A DNA stretch of 64,000 nt, taken from contig JACGWO010000011.1 in NCBI GenBank assembly GCA_034509735.1, positions 18,327,573 through 18,391,572 of the forward strand, read 5' to 3'. The position numbers and the translations under genes are program-made. A model generated the notes under the pieces. The model worked only from the letters and a program-made list of their open reading frames with translations. It did not search any database and was not told where the DNA came from. Each line of letters opens with the position of its first letter. Within the stretch, counting starts at the first letter, position 1. The stretch is from Sesamum alatum (taxonomy: Eukaryota; Streptophyta; Magnoliopsida; Lamiales; Pedaliaceae). Positions 42,114-54,481 of this stretch are shown in pieces.

Positions 42114-44307
42114 TGTTAGAATAGGTGACCAGGAAGCCAATTGGATTGGCAGTTTTTGAGAACTATTCGTCAATCTTTATTAATACAATATTATCCTGAT
42201 GAATAGAGTAAGTATTCATAACTGGCACTGTGTTTGTTGTGATTACTACTAACGTTGAACGGCATTTCAACGTCACAACAAATGCCCACCGACCAATTGG
42301 ACAACCCATGTAGTTGGGTTGTGTATTGGATGAGACTATGAAATCAAATTCTGAGGGTTGGTCTGAAACATTCCAAGGTCAAGGACCTCGAGACTGGACA
42401 TCGAGTGTCTTATTGAGACTTGCACTAAGTATTGCATTCACTGGGTAAGTGTCGAGTTTCATCGGCGATAGATGAATGTCGTCTATGAAATTTGGTGGGT
42501 TAGTTGACAAGGTGGTCGACTAACTGAAGTGACTCGGGGGAATCATCATATGGAAGCCTTGGAGGCTTGGTCGGTATGACTGGAATTCTCGGTTCCGATA
42601 GTACGAGATTAGTAATCATGGCAGTCACGTGCATACAAAGACTGTATCTTGGATCTGACGAGAGGTCATCATTCTGTAAGATGGTCATTATAAGCCTTGT
42701 CTAGTGCAGTTGGAGTATGCAGCGAGGATGGTGGATTCCAAGATAGGATCTGTCCCCTGTCAGTATATGACGGTGATGTCTCCTATGCGCTCTGAGATAG
42801 TTTAGACTCTGAAAGTCTATGGCCATAGCAATTGATTGAGTAGGAAAGGGTGTCCTACGTCGATCGATAGAGTAAACACATCTCGGGTATGAAACATAGT
42901 TGCCTAGTCAAGGGTGGGAACCGACGCCCAATTCCATACCCTACACTAAGGCCGGGAGACGGTCGACAGTAGGACCGTACTCGTATGAAATCGGTGCCTA
43001 AATGTTTACGCCAACATTCACCTAGTCTCTAGTGTCATGGACCATTGCTAGACGGCCACCCATGGTGACGGGCTCCTGTTGGACACGAGCCCAAGTCTAG
43101 CTGAGGGTGAACCTAAAGGATCACACACAAATCACTGAGAAGGTGAAGGAATTGACTTGGAGTCGATTTCAGAGGATGATAAGTAATTGGATTACTTAAG
43201 AGATTGTCCATTGGATGAACGGGCCGATATTGTATCGGCCCTTGTTTAATCGGTAAATAGAATTTATCAATTAATATGAAAAGTTGAGATGTTGGATCTT
43301 TTAATTGGATTAAAAGATCAACGGGAATTATTTAAGTAGACATTAAATTAAATTGAATTTAATTTTGGGTTCGTCGTAATTGGATTATGGTAGAACCCCG
43401 GTCCGTTAAATTTTGACCCAAGAGGTGTGGTAATTCCATTTATAGAATAGGAAGAAGTTGGAATTCTTCTCTAAACAAGAATGGCCGAAAATTGCCACAT
43501 TGGAGGGAGCAAAAATCAGCCATATTGGATGCTAGGTGTTAGTTGACTTGTCTCTTTTGGTAAGAGACAAATCAACTCCAATCAAGCCCTTCCCTTTCGG
43601 TATGATTTGATCATACCTTAAAAGATGGTAGGATTGATTGAAGAATTGATGGTGATTGATTGGGAAGTATCTAAACATCATTGGATGAACCTAGACACAT
43701 TCCAATAATCACATAATTATGTATATATATATGAGTATATACTAACACCTATGCATGATGAATTTCATTACTCATTTTTTTCTAGGAAAAAGATGAAAAC
43801 TCTCCATACACACACACTCTCTCTCTCTCTCTACTCTCTAAATCCTCTTTGTTGCTTCATTGATCTAGGATCAATTGAAGAACAAAGTAAGATCAAGAAG
43901 GAACACTAATTTGGTAGTGTAATCTCTTCTTTGATTTCCTCCTCTAGATCCGTTTTTTCCTAGCAAGAAAAATGAGATCTCTCCTGGTGTGGTGTGGACT
44001 ACATTAGAAGGTCTCTACATTCGGACCTCGCGTGGACGAACGTCGGGAGGAATCAATACGTGTAGCTGATCAAAATACAAAATCGAGAAAGGTATTCCGA
44101 TTTATATTTATGCTCTCGGTTTCTTCTTTATTCTATAGCCACAAACGCTTATTTATTTTATATATGTTTATATTCGGTTTTTATACACCGATAGCCCGGG
44201 AACATTCAAGGGAACACCTCTTGAACACGATTTAAATTCTTTTATTCCGCATGTTTTCATCTCCACCGCGCTTCCGCCGCGTTCCCGGGCTGATCCGCTT
44301 TCCTTCA
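42114..44307 (+). mobile_element. Complete Ty1-copia LTR (about 2.2 kb) inserted next to gypsy relic
   Basis: Begins TGTTAGAATAGGTGACC directly after gypsy sequence and ends CCTTCA. Landmarks as in the other LTRs, including a CT-rich/CA microsatellite near 43805-43835. No primer-binding site follows; instead minus-strand copia internal sequence abuts its end. The five bases on each side do not match, so it is not a simple solo LTR with target duplication. Confidence 0.88.
44194..44290 (+). other. Nested LTR hairpin, covariant copy
   Basis: Outer stem GCCCGGGAAC (44194-44203) pairs perfectly with GTTCCCGGGC (44281-44290). Inner stem TTCAAGGG (44205-44212) pairs with CTCTTGAA (44218-44225) using one G-U pair. 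Confidence 0.7.
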
Positions 44308-45611
44308 AATAATATATTAAGACTGAAACATCATCATTATTACTATTTTGCATGCTCAAGTTCTAAACATTCAATGTAAATAGATGCATTCCAAACACAT
44401 CATACATCAAAGTATTAAAACATTAAACACATGCAAAAGAATCCTAGCACGCCCTTGTAGGATGATCACAAGCCCGTTCCTAAGTGATCCACTGAGCCCA
44501 CAATGGACTATGGTCAATCTAGGGTAACACTATTACAATTTTTACATTCCATTATCATTCTAATGAGGCCTTGTAAATCCTTCTTTGTTCTTCTTGGGCC
44601 TTCCATCGTGGGCTCCATACAACGAACCTCTTTTGGGCCTTCATCTCCATGAAAGCTTACATTAATTAAAATAAAGCCTCACAACCTAATCTACTCTCAT
44701 TACAACTTAAAAGAAACCCCAAACATAAATTGGGGGGAGTACGTTAAAAGAGAGGAATAAAGCCTTATTATTATAAGGCTAAAAAAGAAAGACGGAATAA
44801 AAAACAAAGAGGCGCGTAGGCCTCACCAACAATAAATAAGCCATACATAGGCAAAAAATAAGGGCTAGTGACCATCCTTATTGTTTATGAAATAAACAAC
44901 AACAAAGTACATTTATATCAAATATACACATGCCAACAAATAAATACATCCCATGTATATATTCATACATATCCAATATCTAAAACCATAAACATAATTA
45001 AATGCAGAAAATATAATATTAATAATGCAATTAAAAATATGGATATCAACTATACATCCAATGTACAAACTATTTTTTTTTTTGTTTGGAAATCATTTCA
45101 AAAATAATCCAAGGCATAAAATAATTTTTGAAAAAATCCAATTTAACTAAAAATTAAAATATGCCAAAATTAATAATTTCAGAAAACTAGCAGAAATCAG
45201 AAAAATCCAATTTTCTGGAAAAACGGCACAAAACAGCACTGGCGGCCGACCGTCCCAGATGGCCGCGCGCTCAGCAGTAGGTGCGGCCGGCCAGCGCGTT
45301 CCCAGCGGCCGTGCGCAACAGCAGATGCGCGCGCCTACTGCCCCTGCCGGGCGGGCGACACCGTTTTTCACCAATTTTTTTTTTCTAAATTTCTGCTATA
45401 AAAATTGAAACATAAACATGCATTTACAGAAAATCCAATTCTAAAAAATGCATAGATATCCATAATTTCAAAAGCAAAATTAACACATATTTTCTACACA
45501 TATTATCATGCTTTAAAGCCATAAATCATGCATTCCAAAAGAAATTTAAACATATTCTTCATGCTTAACACATAATAACATGTAAATCCTATAGCCACAA
45601 CACCAAACCGG
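44308..45611 (-). mobile_element. Non-coding copia internal region (minus strand) with GC-rich leader block
   Basis: Reverse-complement counterpart of 8350-10230: GTACTCCCCCCAA, CTACTCTCATTACAA and the block around CCTTGTAGGATGATCACAA match in order. A very GC-rich patch at 45240-45362 occupies the same relative place as those after the other primer-binding sites. No gag or pol frame. Confidence 0.75.
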
Positions 45612-45623
45612 GCTATGATACCA
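45612..45623 (-). other. Primer-binding site with one mismatch
   Basis: Reads TGGTATCATAGC on the minus strand, one base different from the other two copies (G to T), one base from the LTR end at 45625. Confidence 0.8.
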
Positions 45624-45624
45624 C

Positions 45625-46252
45625 TGAAAGAATTGGTAAACCGGGAATGCAACGAAAGGGTAAAAATATAAATTTAAAGCATAATTTAAAACGGGTTCAA
45701 AGGGGTGTTCCCTTTGAAGTTATCGGGCGTTCGGTGTATGTCAAAGCATAAATTAAAGAGGAGAAGATGCTGAACAAGTGGCTAAAGGAAGTAAACAAAA
45801 AGTTACATGTAATGTAAATGAAAACCAACCTTATGTTCGTTGCATGTAGAACCGGTTTCTAGCGTTGTTCCCTTCCATTTATCCTTCCGTTCACTTGAGG
45901 ATCCAAATTAGAATCCCTATAATTTGTCCAGACCACACCATAGAAGAGTTCTCTAAACTATTGCTAGATAGTAGTAGAGAAGGAAAGAAAAAAACGGAAA
46001 GGGAACAACGCTAGAAACCAGTTCTACGTGCAACAAACATAAGGTTGGTTTTCATTTACGTTTCATGTACCTTTTCGTTTTCTTTCTTTAGCCACTTGTT
46101 CAGCATCTTATCCTCTTTAATTTATGCTTTGACATACGCCGAAGGCCCGGGAACTTCAAAGGGAATGCCTATTTGAAGTCGTTTTAAATTATGCTTTAAA
46201 TTTACGTTTTTATGCTTTCGTTGCGTTCCCGGGCTGCACACGATTCTTTCAG
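45625..46252. repeat. Large inverted repeat: two LTR ends in opposite orientation
   Basis: About 250 bases at 45625-45880 recur inverted at about 46000-46252 with high similarity (for example GAACAAGTGGCTAAAG... and AACCAACCTTATGTT... blocks), separated by about 120 bases. The right arm carries a full hairpin: GCCCGGGAAC (46145-46154) with GTTCCCGGGC (46225-46234). Confidence 0.85.
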
Positions 46253-47905
46253 ATTTGCCACCTAGATCCCAATGTAGAGATTCTACAAATTGTCCATGCA
46301 ATTCACCGGAATCTTGATACCCTCGTGCTAGCAAGATATCAAAGAAAAGGAGAGAACAATCGATCAAACACTATTGTTTAATGTGATCGATCGTTTGTAT
46401 ATTTTCTTGTATCAAAGACAAGAAAATAAAGAAGCTTTTGGAGGTGGAGAAGAAAGGAGAGGTGATCGAGAGGGAGAGGGGCGATGGTGAGTGAGATGAG
46501 TGTGAGAGTTGTATGTGTTGTGTGTGTTTTGACTTTAAATAGAGAGTAGTATTCCTAGTCCTACTCAAACTCTTCAAAGAGACACACTTTGATGACTATG
46601 AGGAATTTGACCTAGTCAAATCCTAGTCAACAAAGGGTTTGGTTAAGTCAAACTTAATCCTAGCCCTTTATGTCATCTAGCCCCTAGATCGAATCTCGTC
46701 CATCCATTCTTGATGAGCCATGGAATGGACTTTTATATTTAATTTAAATAGTCCAAAGGTACTAATGGGCTTCAAGTATAAATCTAATAAAATACTTAAA
46801 CCCAATAGATGTTTTCACCTCTTTAATCTAATTAAAAGAGAAAAGCCCATTCTCTAATCTCATAAATCTAATTTATGAATCAAGCCTTATTAATCCAATT
46901 AATTCTCAAAGGCTCGACACTCCAAAAGACAACTGTGCGTGACTCTTTAGGTTCACCTTCAGCTAGACTTCGCCGAATCTCCAATCATTCCATAACCGAA
47001 AATCGCCCGTCACCATGGGTGGCCGTCTAGCAACGGTCCATGGCACTAGAGACTAGGTGAAATCATGGGGTGAATATTTAGGCTCACGAATGCATACGAG
47101 TACGGTCCTTCTGTGTACCATCTTACAGCTACACTCTAGAGTATGGAATTTGGAGGTTGGTCCCCATCCTTAATATAAGCCTTTACTCGTTCACCCACTG
47201 AAACGTCACTAGGATTCCATTCCACTGTTCAGTCACTGTGGTCACAGATTTTATAGGTTACGAGTCTCAGAGTGTGAGTGAGACACTACTATCAAACGTT
47301 GACAAGAGACGGGTTCTTTCTTGGAACTCACCATCTATATTACACATTCTAACTGCACTAGATAGAGCTTATAGCAACCAAGTCTTTTGACCCGGAAGCC
47401 TTTCCCCGAACCTAAGATACATGCATGATGTGTATGTGACTGGCGTAGTCCCTCAAGTCCAAGGACTAATCTTGTACTATCGGAGCCGGGAATGCAAGTC
47501 ATACCTACTGACCTACTCAAGGCTTTCCATATGACGATTCCCGCGAGTCACCTCAGTTAGCTGGTACCGAGCCAACTGACCCACTAATATTGCATGGACG
47601 ACCCTCATCACTTGTCGATGAAACACGACTGCAATCCTTAGTGTAAGTCTCATTCAGACCATCGATACCCAATCTTGAGGTCCTTGACTTGGAGGGTTTC
47701 AGACCAACCTATAAAGGGTGGATTCATGACTGCCAACCTATTCGCAGTCCAGCCTCTTGGATTAACGTATCCGGTCTGTGGGCTATGCTTGTGCATTTGA
47801 ACAGTAACATAAATAAGTGAACACAATCTAAGTATGATATGCCATAAACTGAACATCACTTTTATTCAGAACACTTTATTTATAGCATAATTGTCAGAAA
47901 CAGGT
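45625..47905 (-). mobile_element. Ty1-copia LTR (minus strand), rearranged
   Basis: Runs from the TG at 45625 to about 47905, with all LTR landmarks (the CCCGTCACCATGGGTGGCC block near 47005). The last bases of the LTR's own 5' end and the polypurine tract are deleted, so LTR fuses directly to RNase H coding sequence. Because it has a primer-binding site on one side and pol on the other, it looks like a shared LTR between two tandem elements. It contains an inverted insert of an LTR end (see 45625-46252). Confidence 0.85.
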
Positions 47906-48332
47906 TAGTCAAAGGATCTGCCGTATTTTCCGTTGAGCTGACTCGGTCCATCCGGACGTCACCTTTTCCTATCATCTCCCTTAACAAGTGGTAGTGTCTA
48001 AGTATGTGCTTGGATCGGTGATGAGATTTCGGTTCCTTTGCTTGCGCTATAGCCTCTTTGCTATCAGTGAAGATAACTATGGGTTAGGCAATGCTAGGCA
48101 CCACACCCAACTTTTTGATGTAGTTTTTCATCCAAACCGCCTCCTTGGCAGCTTCTGAAGCTAGTATGTATTCAACTTCACTGCGTGGAAGAGGCTGCGG
48201 TGTCCTACTTTGAACTTTTCCAAGCTACCACTCCACCATTAAGCCTGAACACAAATCCTAACTGAGATTTAGCATCGTAATCGTCTGACTGGAAGCTAGC
48301 ATCGCTAAAACCCTCCAGTACCTGAAGCGAGT
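47906..48332 (-). pseudogene. Ty1-copia RNase H / RT end fragment
   Basis: Minus-strand translation gives EAVWMKNYI, GVVPSIA, a stop, then PIVIF, EAIAQAKEPKSHHRSKH, HYHLLREMIG and ENTADPLT, the copia RNase H pattern, aligned with 1177-1560. It has a nonsense codon and frame damage. On its right it is cut by another LTR end near 48333. Confidence 0.8.
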
Positions 48333-49126
48333 GTGGATCATCACGGGAGGGAGCGCGAATGCGGAAGCACGATAAATTTAAAACAAGAAAATTTGAACAT
48401 GCTTTAAATAGAATTAAAGAACATGTTCAAGGGGTGTTCGCTTGAACCTCCCGGGCGTTCGGTGTATCTCATGAATTAAATAAAACATGCAATGTTCATG
48501 GTGGCCATAGGGTTGGAACAAAGATATAAATGCAAAGAACGTGACATACCCGTTGTAGTTTTCTTCGTGCCGCTACACATGTTCCACATTTTGCCACCAA
48601 GATTCCAAGTTAGGAGCCCTCTAAATCGTCCACACAATTGACCGGATCTTGATCCCCGTGCTAGCAAGTAACCAAGAGGAATATAGGAGGACAAATAAAC
48701 CTAGCGTTATGAATTAATGTTATCGATTCGTCTAGTATTCACTTGTATCAAAGACAGGGAACTAGGCTATCTTGGAGTGAAGAGAGGAAGGGGACGAGAG
48801 AGAGAGAGAGAGTGCGCAGCGTGTGTGTGTCTTAGGTGTTTATGAGATGATCGCCTTGCGTGTGTGTGTCTCTTTAAGAATTTATAGGGAAGGAATTCTC
48901 CTATTCCTTTTCAAACTCTCATTAAGAGGCATACATTGACTAGGATTTTGACCTAGTCAAATCCTAGTAAACTTAGGCTAAAGACTAAGTCAGACTCTAA
49001 TCTTGGCCCTTCATCTCTCCATTCAATCTCGTCCGTCCATCACTTGAAGGATTTTATGGAAGATTTAAATCCTATTTAAAATAATCAATTGGGCTTCTAA
49101 TAATTAAATGATTATTTTGAGCCCAT
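48333..49126 (-). mobile_element. Ty1-copia LTR 3' part (minus strand)
   Basis: Carries the hairpin (outer CGGGAGG/CCTCCCG, inner GTTCAAG/CTTGAAC), the GT-rich microsatellite near 48800-48875 and the LTR's AT-rich middle. Interrupted at 49127 by another LTR end. Confidence 0.8.
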
Positions 49127-49500
49127 TGAAAGTCTGGGATAGGCGTGTGGATCGTCCCGGGAATAGCGCGAATGTGAAAGCGCGGTATAAATTTAAATAG
49201 CAAAATTTAAACATGCATAATACGTATGAATTAAAACACGTTCAAGGGGTGTGCCCTTGAAGTTCCCGGGTGTTCGGTGTATCTCATGAACTAAGAACAT
49301 ACATGCAATCATGGAGGTCATAGGATTTGTAAAATAAAATAGGATGAAAACATAAATAGAGACCTACCGATATATCGTTTTCCTTTTCTAACCGGTGCAT
49401 TTATCCCCTTTTCCTTTTCAAATCACAACGTGAACGTATCTTTTCCTTATCAAAGAACTCTGAATTATGGCCTTCATCATCTTCTAATCACCATCAATCT
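49127..49500 (-). mobile_element. Ty1-copia LTR 3' end (minus strand), truncated
   Basis: Begins TGAAAGTCTGGGATAGGCGT, the inverse of the end of the LTR at 3669-5690 (GATCCACACGCCTACCC), and carries the hairpin (GGGAA/TTCCC outer, TTCAAGGG/CCCTTGAA inner). Homology fades near 49500. Confidence 0.8.
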
Positions 49501-49562
49501 TTCTTCTTTTTTTTTTATAGAATAAAAGGAGAAAATAAAAGCAGCCCCCTCTAATATTATAA

Positions 49563-49803
49563 CTGAGTAAATTATCTTTTTATAAAAATTAAAATAGTAA
49601 TTTATCTTTCTATATTTTTTAAAATGAATCAATTTACCTCCTGTTATTTTTTAAAATAGAGCAATTTACTTTCCTGCTAGGGAGCTAAATTGCTCCATTT
49701 TAGATAACACGGGAAGGTAAATTGCTTTTTTTGTTTTTTTTTTTTCATAGGGAAGTACTTTGCTCATTTGTAATGTCACAGAGAGGTAAATTTTATTATA
49801 TCC
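49563..49803. mobile_element. MITE, GGTAAATTGC family (degenerate)
   Basis: Same palindromic layout as 28687-28921: AATTTACCTCC, GAGCAATTTACTT, GAAGGTAAATTGC. Ends are decayed. Confidence 0.5.
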
Positions 49804-50573
49804 TAAAAAAGTTTAAGCTTTCTATATGCGGTGAAAAGAAAGGATTTTATGAAAGTCTTCTAGTCCATTTTCCATTTTTCTATGTCATTTCGAAAAATAA
49901 AGAAATAATAGCATCTTTATTATAAATGACTACGAATTAAAATTGTGAGAAATTACTATAACGGTCAGAGAAAATTAATTACGAGAACTTAATTTTTAAT
50001 GATAATTAATTAATATTTATCATGATTTTTAACTATGTCTAGTATTTTGACCTTGCTCGAGAGATAATGATTAATTAACAAACGTTGTTAATATTCACCA
50101 TAATTTTCTTTATTAAATATGTTAATAATTATAATAAAAAATAAATATATTTTTTTATTTGTGTGAATATTTTCTCACATTAAAGGAATTTATTAAAATT
50201 AATTGCTCTTTATACTTTGCTTTTTATTTAAGATGTATTGACCAATTTAAAAAAATAATATAACAATGTCATGATTGTTTCTATTGAAAACAAAAATCAT
50301 GAAATTAAAGCTCGACAGAGATGAGTGTCCCCACGATTTCGAAAGTCAGCACTGTCCTTTCAAAGACGAAAGAGGTGCATGATTATGAGTAAATTAATGA
50401 GTAAATTTGAGTCCTCTACCATAAAATTTCATATAATTATAAATATTTATTTTTATTTAAAAAACTATAAATTGAATTTTAAAATCTCTTTAACAACAAG
50501 TTCATTTTACTATTCTGTATTAGTTTTTCATTCAACTTTTGTCAAAAACTGATCAAAATACCATTTTAAATTA

Positions 50574-50839
50574 GGGTATAATGCAATTTACTACCGTGTG
50601 TTATTGCAAATGAGTAAATTACCTCCCTATGAAAAGAAAATAGCAATTTACTCTCCTGTGTTTTCCAAAATAAAGCAATTTACCTCCCTACCTAGGGAAG
50701 TAAATTGCTTTATTTTGAAAAACACAAGGAGGTAAATTGCTTCATTTTAAAAATACAAGGGGATAAATTGCTATTTATTTTTTCATAGAGGGTAATTTGC
50801 ACATTTGCAATATCACAGGGGGTTGCTTGCATTTTTCCC
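50574..50839. mobile_element. MITE, GGTAAATTGC family (best preserved copy)
   Basis: Starts GGGTATAATGCAATTTAC and ends TTGCTTGCATTTTTCCC. The centre folds on CTCCCTACCTAGGGAAG, with GGTAAATTGC repeated in both arms. Confidence 0.65.
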
Positions 50840-50929
50840 TTTTAAATTATGTACTAATATGTTTTATGAATCATTTACTTACCTACTCTCAAATTTTGTT
50901 ATATTTTTAACGTCGCTAAAAAGTGATAT

Positions 50930-51240
50930 CGACTAAACTTGTATTAAATAGGTGTAATTCAACACGTTCTAACTAGAATTGTTATAAGTAAGAATCCTCC
51001 TCAATGAGAGAATGAAGAAGGGTATTTATAATAGTGGAAATATGTGCTATTTAGGATAGGAAAGGGTAAGGTACTACTTTGCCCCTCACCTACTCCTATT
51101 ACATGACTACAATTCGTCTATTAGGGATATTTAAGTAATTTATTACATAGCATCAATTTGATAAGTTTGACTTCAATATTTCATTGTGGGACTTCCCTCC
51201 TACCTTATTTGGAGTTATTTATTTCCTCCATCAATTTCTT
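50930..51240. repeat. LTR-like repeat, partner of 3385-3665
   Basis: Shares ordered blocks with 3385-3665 (AATTCAACACGTT, GGGTATTTATA, a TACTTTGCCCC block). It interrupts the homology between the duplicated segments, so it inserted after or outside the duplication. Confidence 0.55.
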
Positions 51241-52516
51241 TTTAAAAAAATAATAATTCAACAAGAGTTACGGTATTTATAAAGAAGACAGGGATACATA
51301 ATTGTTTTTCATTTAAGGAGTATTTGTAATTTTATAATTAATTAGGATATTCTTAATTATATTACACATCATGGAATGTAGCTATAAATTATCCTAAACT
51401 AACACATAAAATGGGGAAAAACGTCAGGCTGTTGTCGTTCGTCACCGGACAGAAACACGAGGATGCTATTATTATTGAGGTATGGGATATCTTCTAGATA
51501 TTGCTTCTTATTTAATGTGTTGCATAAACAAGTACAGCTCATATATACCCCACACTTTGAGAAAGATATCATGATTGACTTTCTACATAAAATCAGAAAA
51601 ATATTAATTATTTTTTCAATATATATTACACTTTTATATTTACGAAATATATACAATGGAATTTATATAAATTAATACTCGTTAAATTAATAAACTCTTA
51701 AAAATAATAATTTTTCTCGATCACAACTTGGGCCCAAGGTTTAAATTAATAATTTTGATAAATTAATAAGATAGTAATTTTTCGAAAGACCTTTATATAA
51801 ATTTATGGTCCATTCAATATTATAAATTAACTATTCTATAAAATTACAAATATAACTAGGATAACTTAATAAAATATGATTCTACTGTTGTTTGCTTCTT
51901 GTTATAATTTAAATCTAAATGTATTTTATTTCTAACTTTCCTTACTGTATCTAAAAGTTCCGGTGTTGCGTTCTCATACAACAACAAAAAATCGCAAAGA
52001 GTTGTTGCCGCTATGAGTGTTTCCTTCTACGTAATTGATTGCAAAGGCATTGTATCATCTTCAATAGAATTTTCAATAAGACTAGCTATAATTTCCTCTA
52101 AACTTTGGACCTCGGAACATGTATTATTTTCACTCACATAGTCCGATAGATGATTGACATCCATTTTTTGCGGTAACCAATGCCATTAAACATCGTCTCA
52201 AGTTCATGAATACCTTCTTCATTGGTTCCTTCATTTAAATTCCTTTAGGCTACTTCATCCTGTGAACAAATTATACAGTGTCGAAAACAATTTGTTATTG
52301 TCTCTTGCTGACCATTTATCATCCAAGCTAAGACCACAAGATTGATGGTATCTAAAAAATTAATCTTATCTGGATCAGATTCTCCCAACTCATAACCCTC
52401 AATACCCTATGGTAAAATCTCCTGCAGTAGCACATCTGAAAGTCCTTATTACCCCTGCATCACATGGTTGGATTTTTGATGTCATGTTGAGTGGCAAAAA
52501 ATACAACATGATGTAG

Positions 52517-52548
52517 CCCCCCTCCCCCTCCCCCCCCCCCCCCCCCTC
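52517..52548. repeat. C-rich tract
   Basis: Nearly uninterrupted C run with a few T, followed by a T-run. Similar C runs occur at 26265-26278, 27015-27029 and 56404-56417. Confidence 0.8.
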
Positions 52549-52644
52549 TTTTTTTTTGATGGGCTAGACAATTATCTACCACCAATAAAATTGTTCTACC
52601 ATGCATTTTTGTCTAGTCAACGAACATATTCATCAAAAAGCACA

Positions 52645-52919
52645 CACTACAAGAAAAACACTCAATAGCAACGAAAAAGAATCAGCTTCGAGCTAATTAG
52701 CAAGTAAAATTCCCGTTGCTAATATATTATTTAATATAAGAAATATACTTATCAATGTATTTAGCAACAAAAATGACTTACTAACAAATTTAGCAACGGA
52801 TTGTTAAAAATATATATTAAGTAGTGTGGATTAGCAACGAGAATTTTACTTCCTAATTAGCTCGACGCTGATTTCAGCAACAAATTTGTTCGTTACTATT
52901 TAGCTATTTTCTTGTAGTG
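52645..52919. mobile_element. CACTA MITE (275 bp) inside transposase pseudogene
   Basis: Ends CACTACAAGAAAA ... TTTTCTTGTAGTG with a perfect 3-bp target duplication ACA (52642-52644, 52920-52922). Long sub-terminal inverted repeats include CGAGCTAATTAG(C/G)AAGTAAAATTC. Interrupts the pogo transposase between its first and second catalytic blocks. Confidence 0.9.
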
Positions 52920-54110
52920 ACACTCGTCATCCATGCTCTTTTGTTGGAACGATATTGACAATTCAAGCTGTTCATGTTGACATTTTTGAAGCGACATGGC
53001 TTTGCGTACTTTCCAATAACCCATAGAAGAATTTTTTCAGAGTCATCCTCATTGCAACAAATAACAATTCTAAGCCTTTCTTTGTTTTCTTTTCTTCCTT
53101 CAAGTTGTTTTGTTGCAAGAGAACGATCAGCTTGTAACCTGTAAAACAAACCAGTTTCATCCATATTAAAAACATCGTTCATAGGATACTAGTTTATTTT
53201 TTTCCCTTATTGCCACCAATTTGTTCTCCATGTCCTCTATGTCAATAAAACCACTCTTTCCAAAGCGGCAAAATGACTTGATACCATGTCTTAGCTTGCA
53301 CTTCTCAAGCCAACCTTGAGAAAATTTGTGCGACGTAGGAGGTTGTCAAGGGTATAGAAGTTTCATCGTGTCTCTTGCCTTATCCAAAATTAGCTCTCAT
53401 TGGACATGTTTACACGTTCTTGGTATTGGAGGAACACTCATAAAGATCCTTCTTCATCTCCGGATATTTTGCAGGTTTGTATCGCTTAGTAATTAGTATC
53501 CTCTCCTTTTTCTGAGTTGGCCAAAAGGTACTCAAATGATCGCTTGAGTGTGTTCGATATTTTACCGTGACTAACCTTCAAATGAAAATTTTCACAAATC
53601 CACTGTTGAAAATATTTTTAGTTCATATAGGTGATATCTCTTATACTCACATAGCGCTTTACATATTTGATCTATCATGGTTGATTTTTGAATACCTTTT
53701 AAATGTGAAGCCATGGTTGGTTGGTTGGTTTTGATTTGAATTGACTAATTATGAATGTTTGATATTGTTTATATAGTGGTTGGCATGGTTTAAAATTTTG
53801 ATGCGTTTCCATCAAAACTATGAAAACTTTTCCATCAAAATTATGGAAACATTTCCATTTTCGATGTTATGGAAACAAAATTACATGGTAGTTTCAAAAT
53901 TATCTAGTTTCCTTCAAAACACTTTATTTTTCTTAATATTTTTTTGAAATCTTTGAGTTTCCTAATAATAATGGAGGTTCATTGAATCGGAAAAAACCTC
54001 TTCCAATTAATAAATTCTTAATTTGTCAATTATTTAATACCTCTTTAAATTAATAAAATTACGTGGTCCCAACATTATTAATTTATAAAGATTTTATTTA
54101 TATAGAAAAA

Positions 54111-54263
54111 TAGGCAAGCAATCCCTGTGATATTACAAATGAGCAAATTATCTCTAAGAAGATAAATTGCTTTATTTTTAAAAATACAGGAGATAACTTG
54201 CTATTTTTTATAGGGGGTAATTTTTATTTGTAATATTGTAGAGGGTAAATTGCATTAAGCCTT
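54111..54263. mobile_element. MITE, GGTAAATTGC family (short copy)
   Basis: GCAAGCAATCCCTGTGATAT ... GAGGGTAAATTGCATTAAGCC, an inverted and shortened relative of 50574-50839. Abuts the right end of the pogo element. Confidence 0.55.
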
Positions 54264-54481
54264 ATATATATATATATTTATATTACAGAAGCAAAAAAAA
54301 TAAATTAGTACAAAATTTTAAATATATTTAAAGAATTTCTCTTTGCATAAAATATAGTTGAGTACTAGTATGATTAAGTCCTATTTATGAGAACATGATT
54401 GATTAAGAAGTTTAAACTAATCTTCTAATGCGCCAAATCCCAGATTTTCTGTAGTACGTATCTTTCATTTAATTAAATTTA

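Larger units (their letters stand above)
51950..53720 (-). pseudogene. pogo/Tigger-like DDE_1 transposase, decayed
   Basis: In coding order on the minus strand: a CENP-B-type helix-turn-helix end (FSQGWLEKCKLRHGIKSF near 53300), then DVFNMDETGLFYRLQADRSL (near 53170-53120) with the first catalytic Asp, LEGRKENKERLRIVICCNED, WVIGKYAKPCRFKNVNM, then after a CACTA MITE (52645-52919) LVVDNCLAH with the second catalytic Asp near 52575, and a tail resembling the family's CDAG and YRRRFY segments near 52450. Several frame changes and stops. Only the piece at 52904-53182 remains open. Not functional. Confidence 0.8.
51672..54110 (-). mobile_element. pogo/Lemi1-like (Tc1-mariner) DNA transposon
   Basis: Left end has repeated AAATTAATAA motifs and CAACTTGGGCCC; the inverted right end has TATAAATTAATAATGTTGGG and ACCACGTAATTTTATTAAT. 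This is the plant pogo/Emigrant terminal style. It encloses a minus-strand DDE_1 transposase relic. It lies in unit 2 only, between blocks that are close together in unit 1. Exact ends are approximate. Confidence 0.65.

Noticed and set aside
42114..44307. Solo LTR produced by recombination
   Set aside because: Flanking five-base sequences differ and the two flanks belong to different elements, so a simple solo LTR is not supported.
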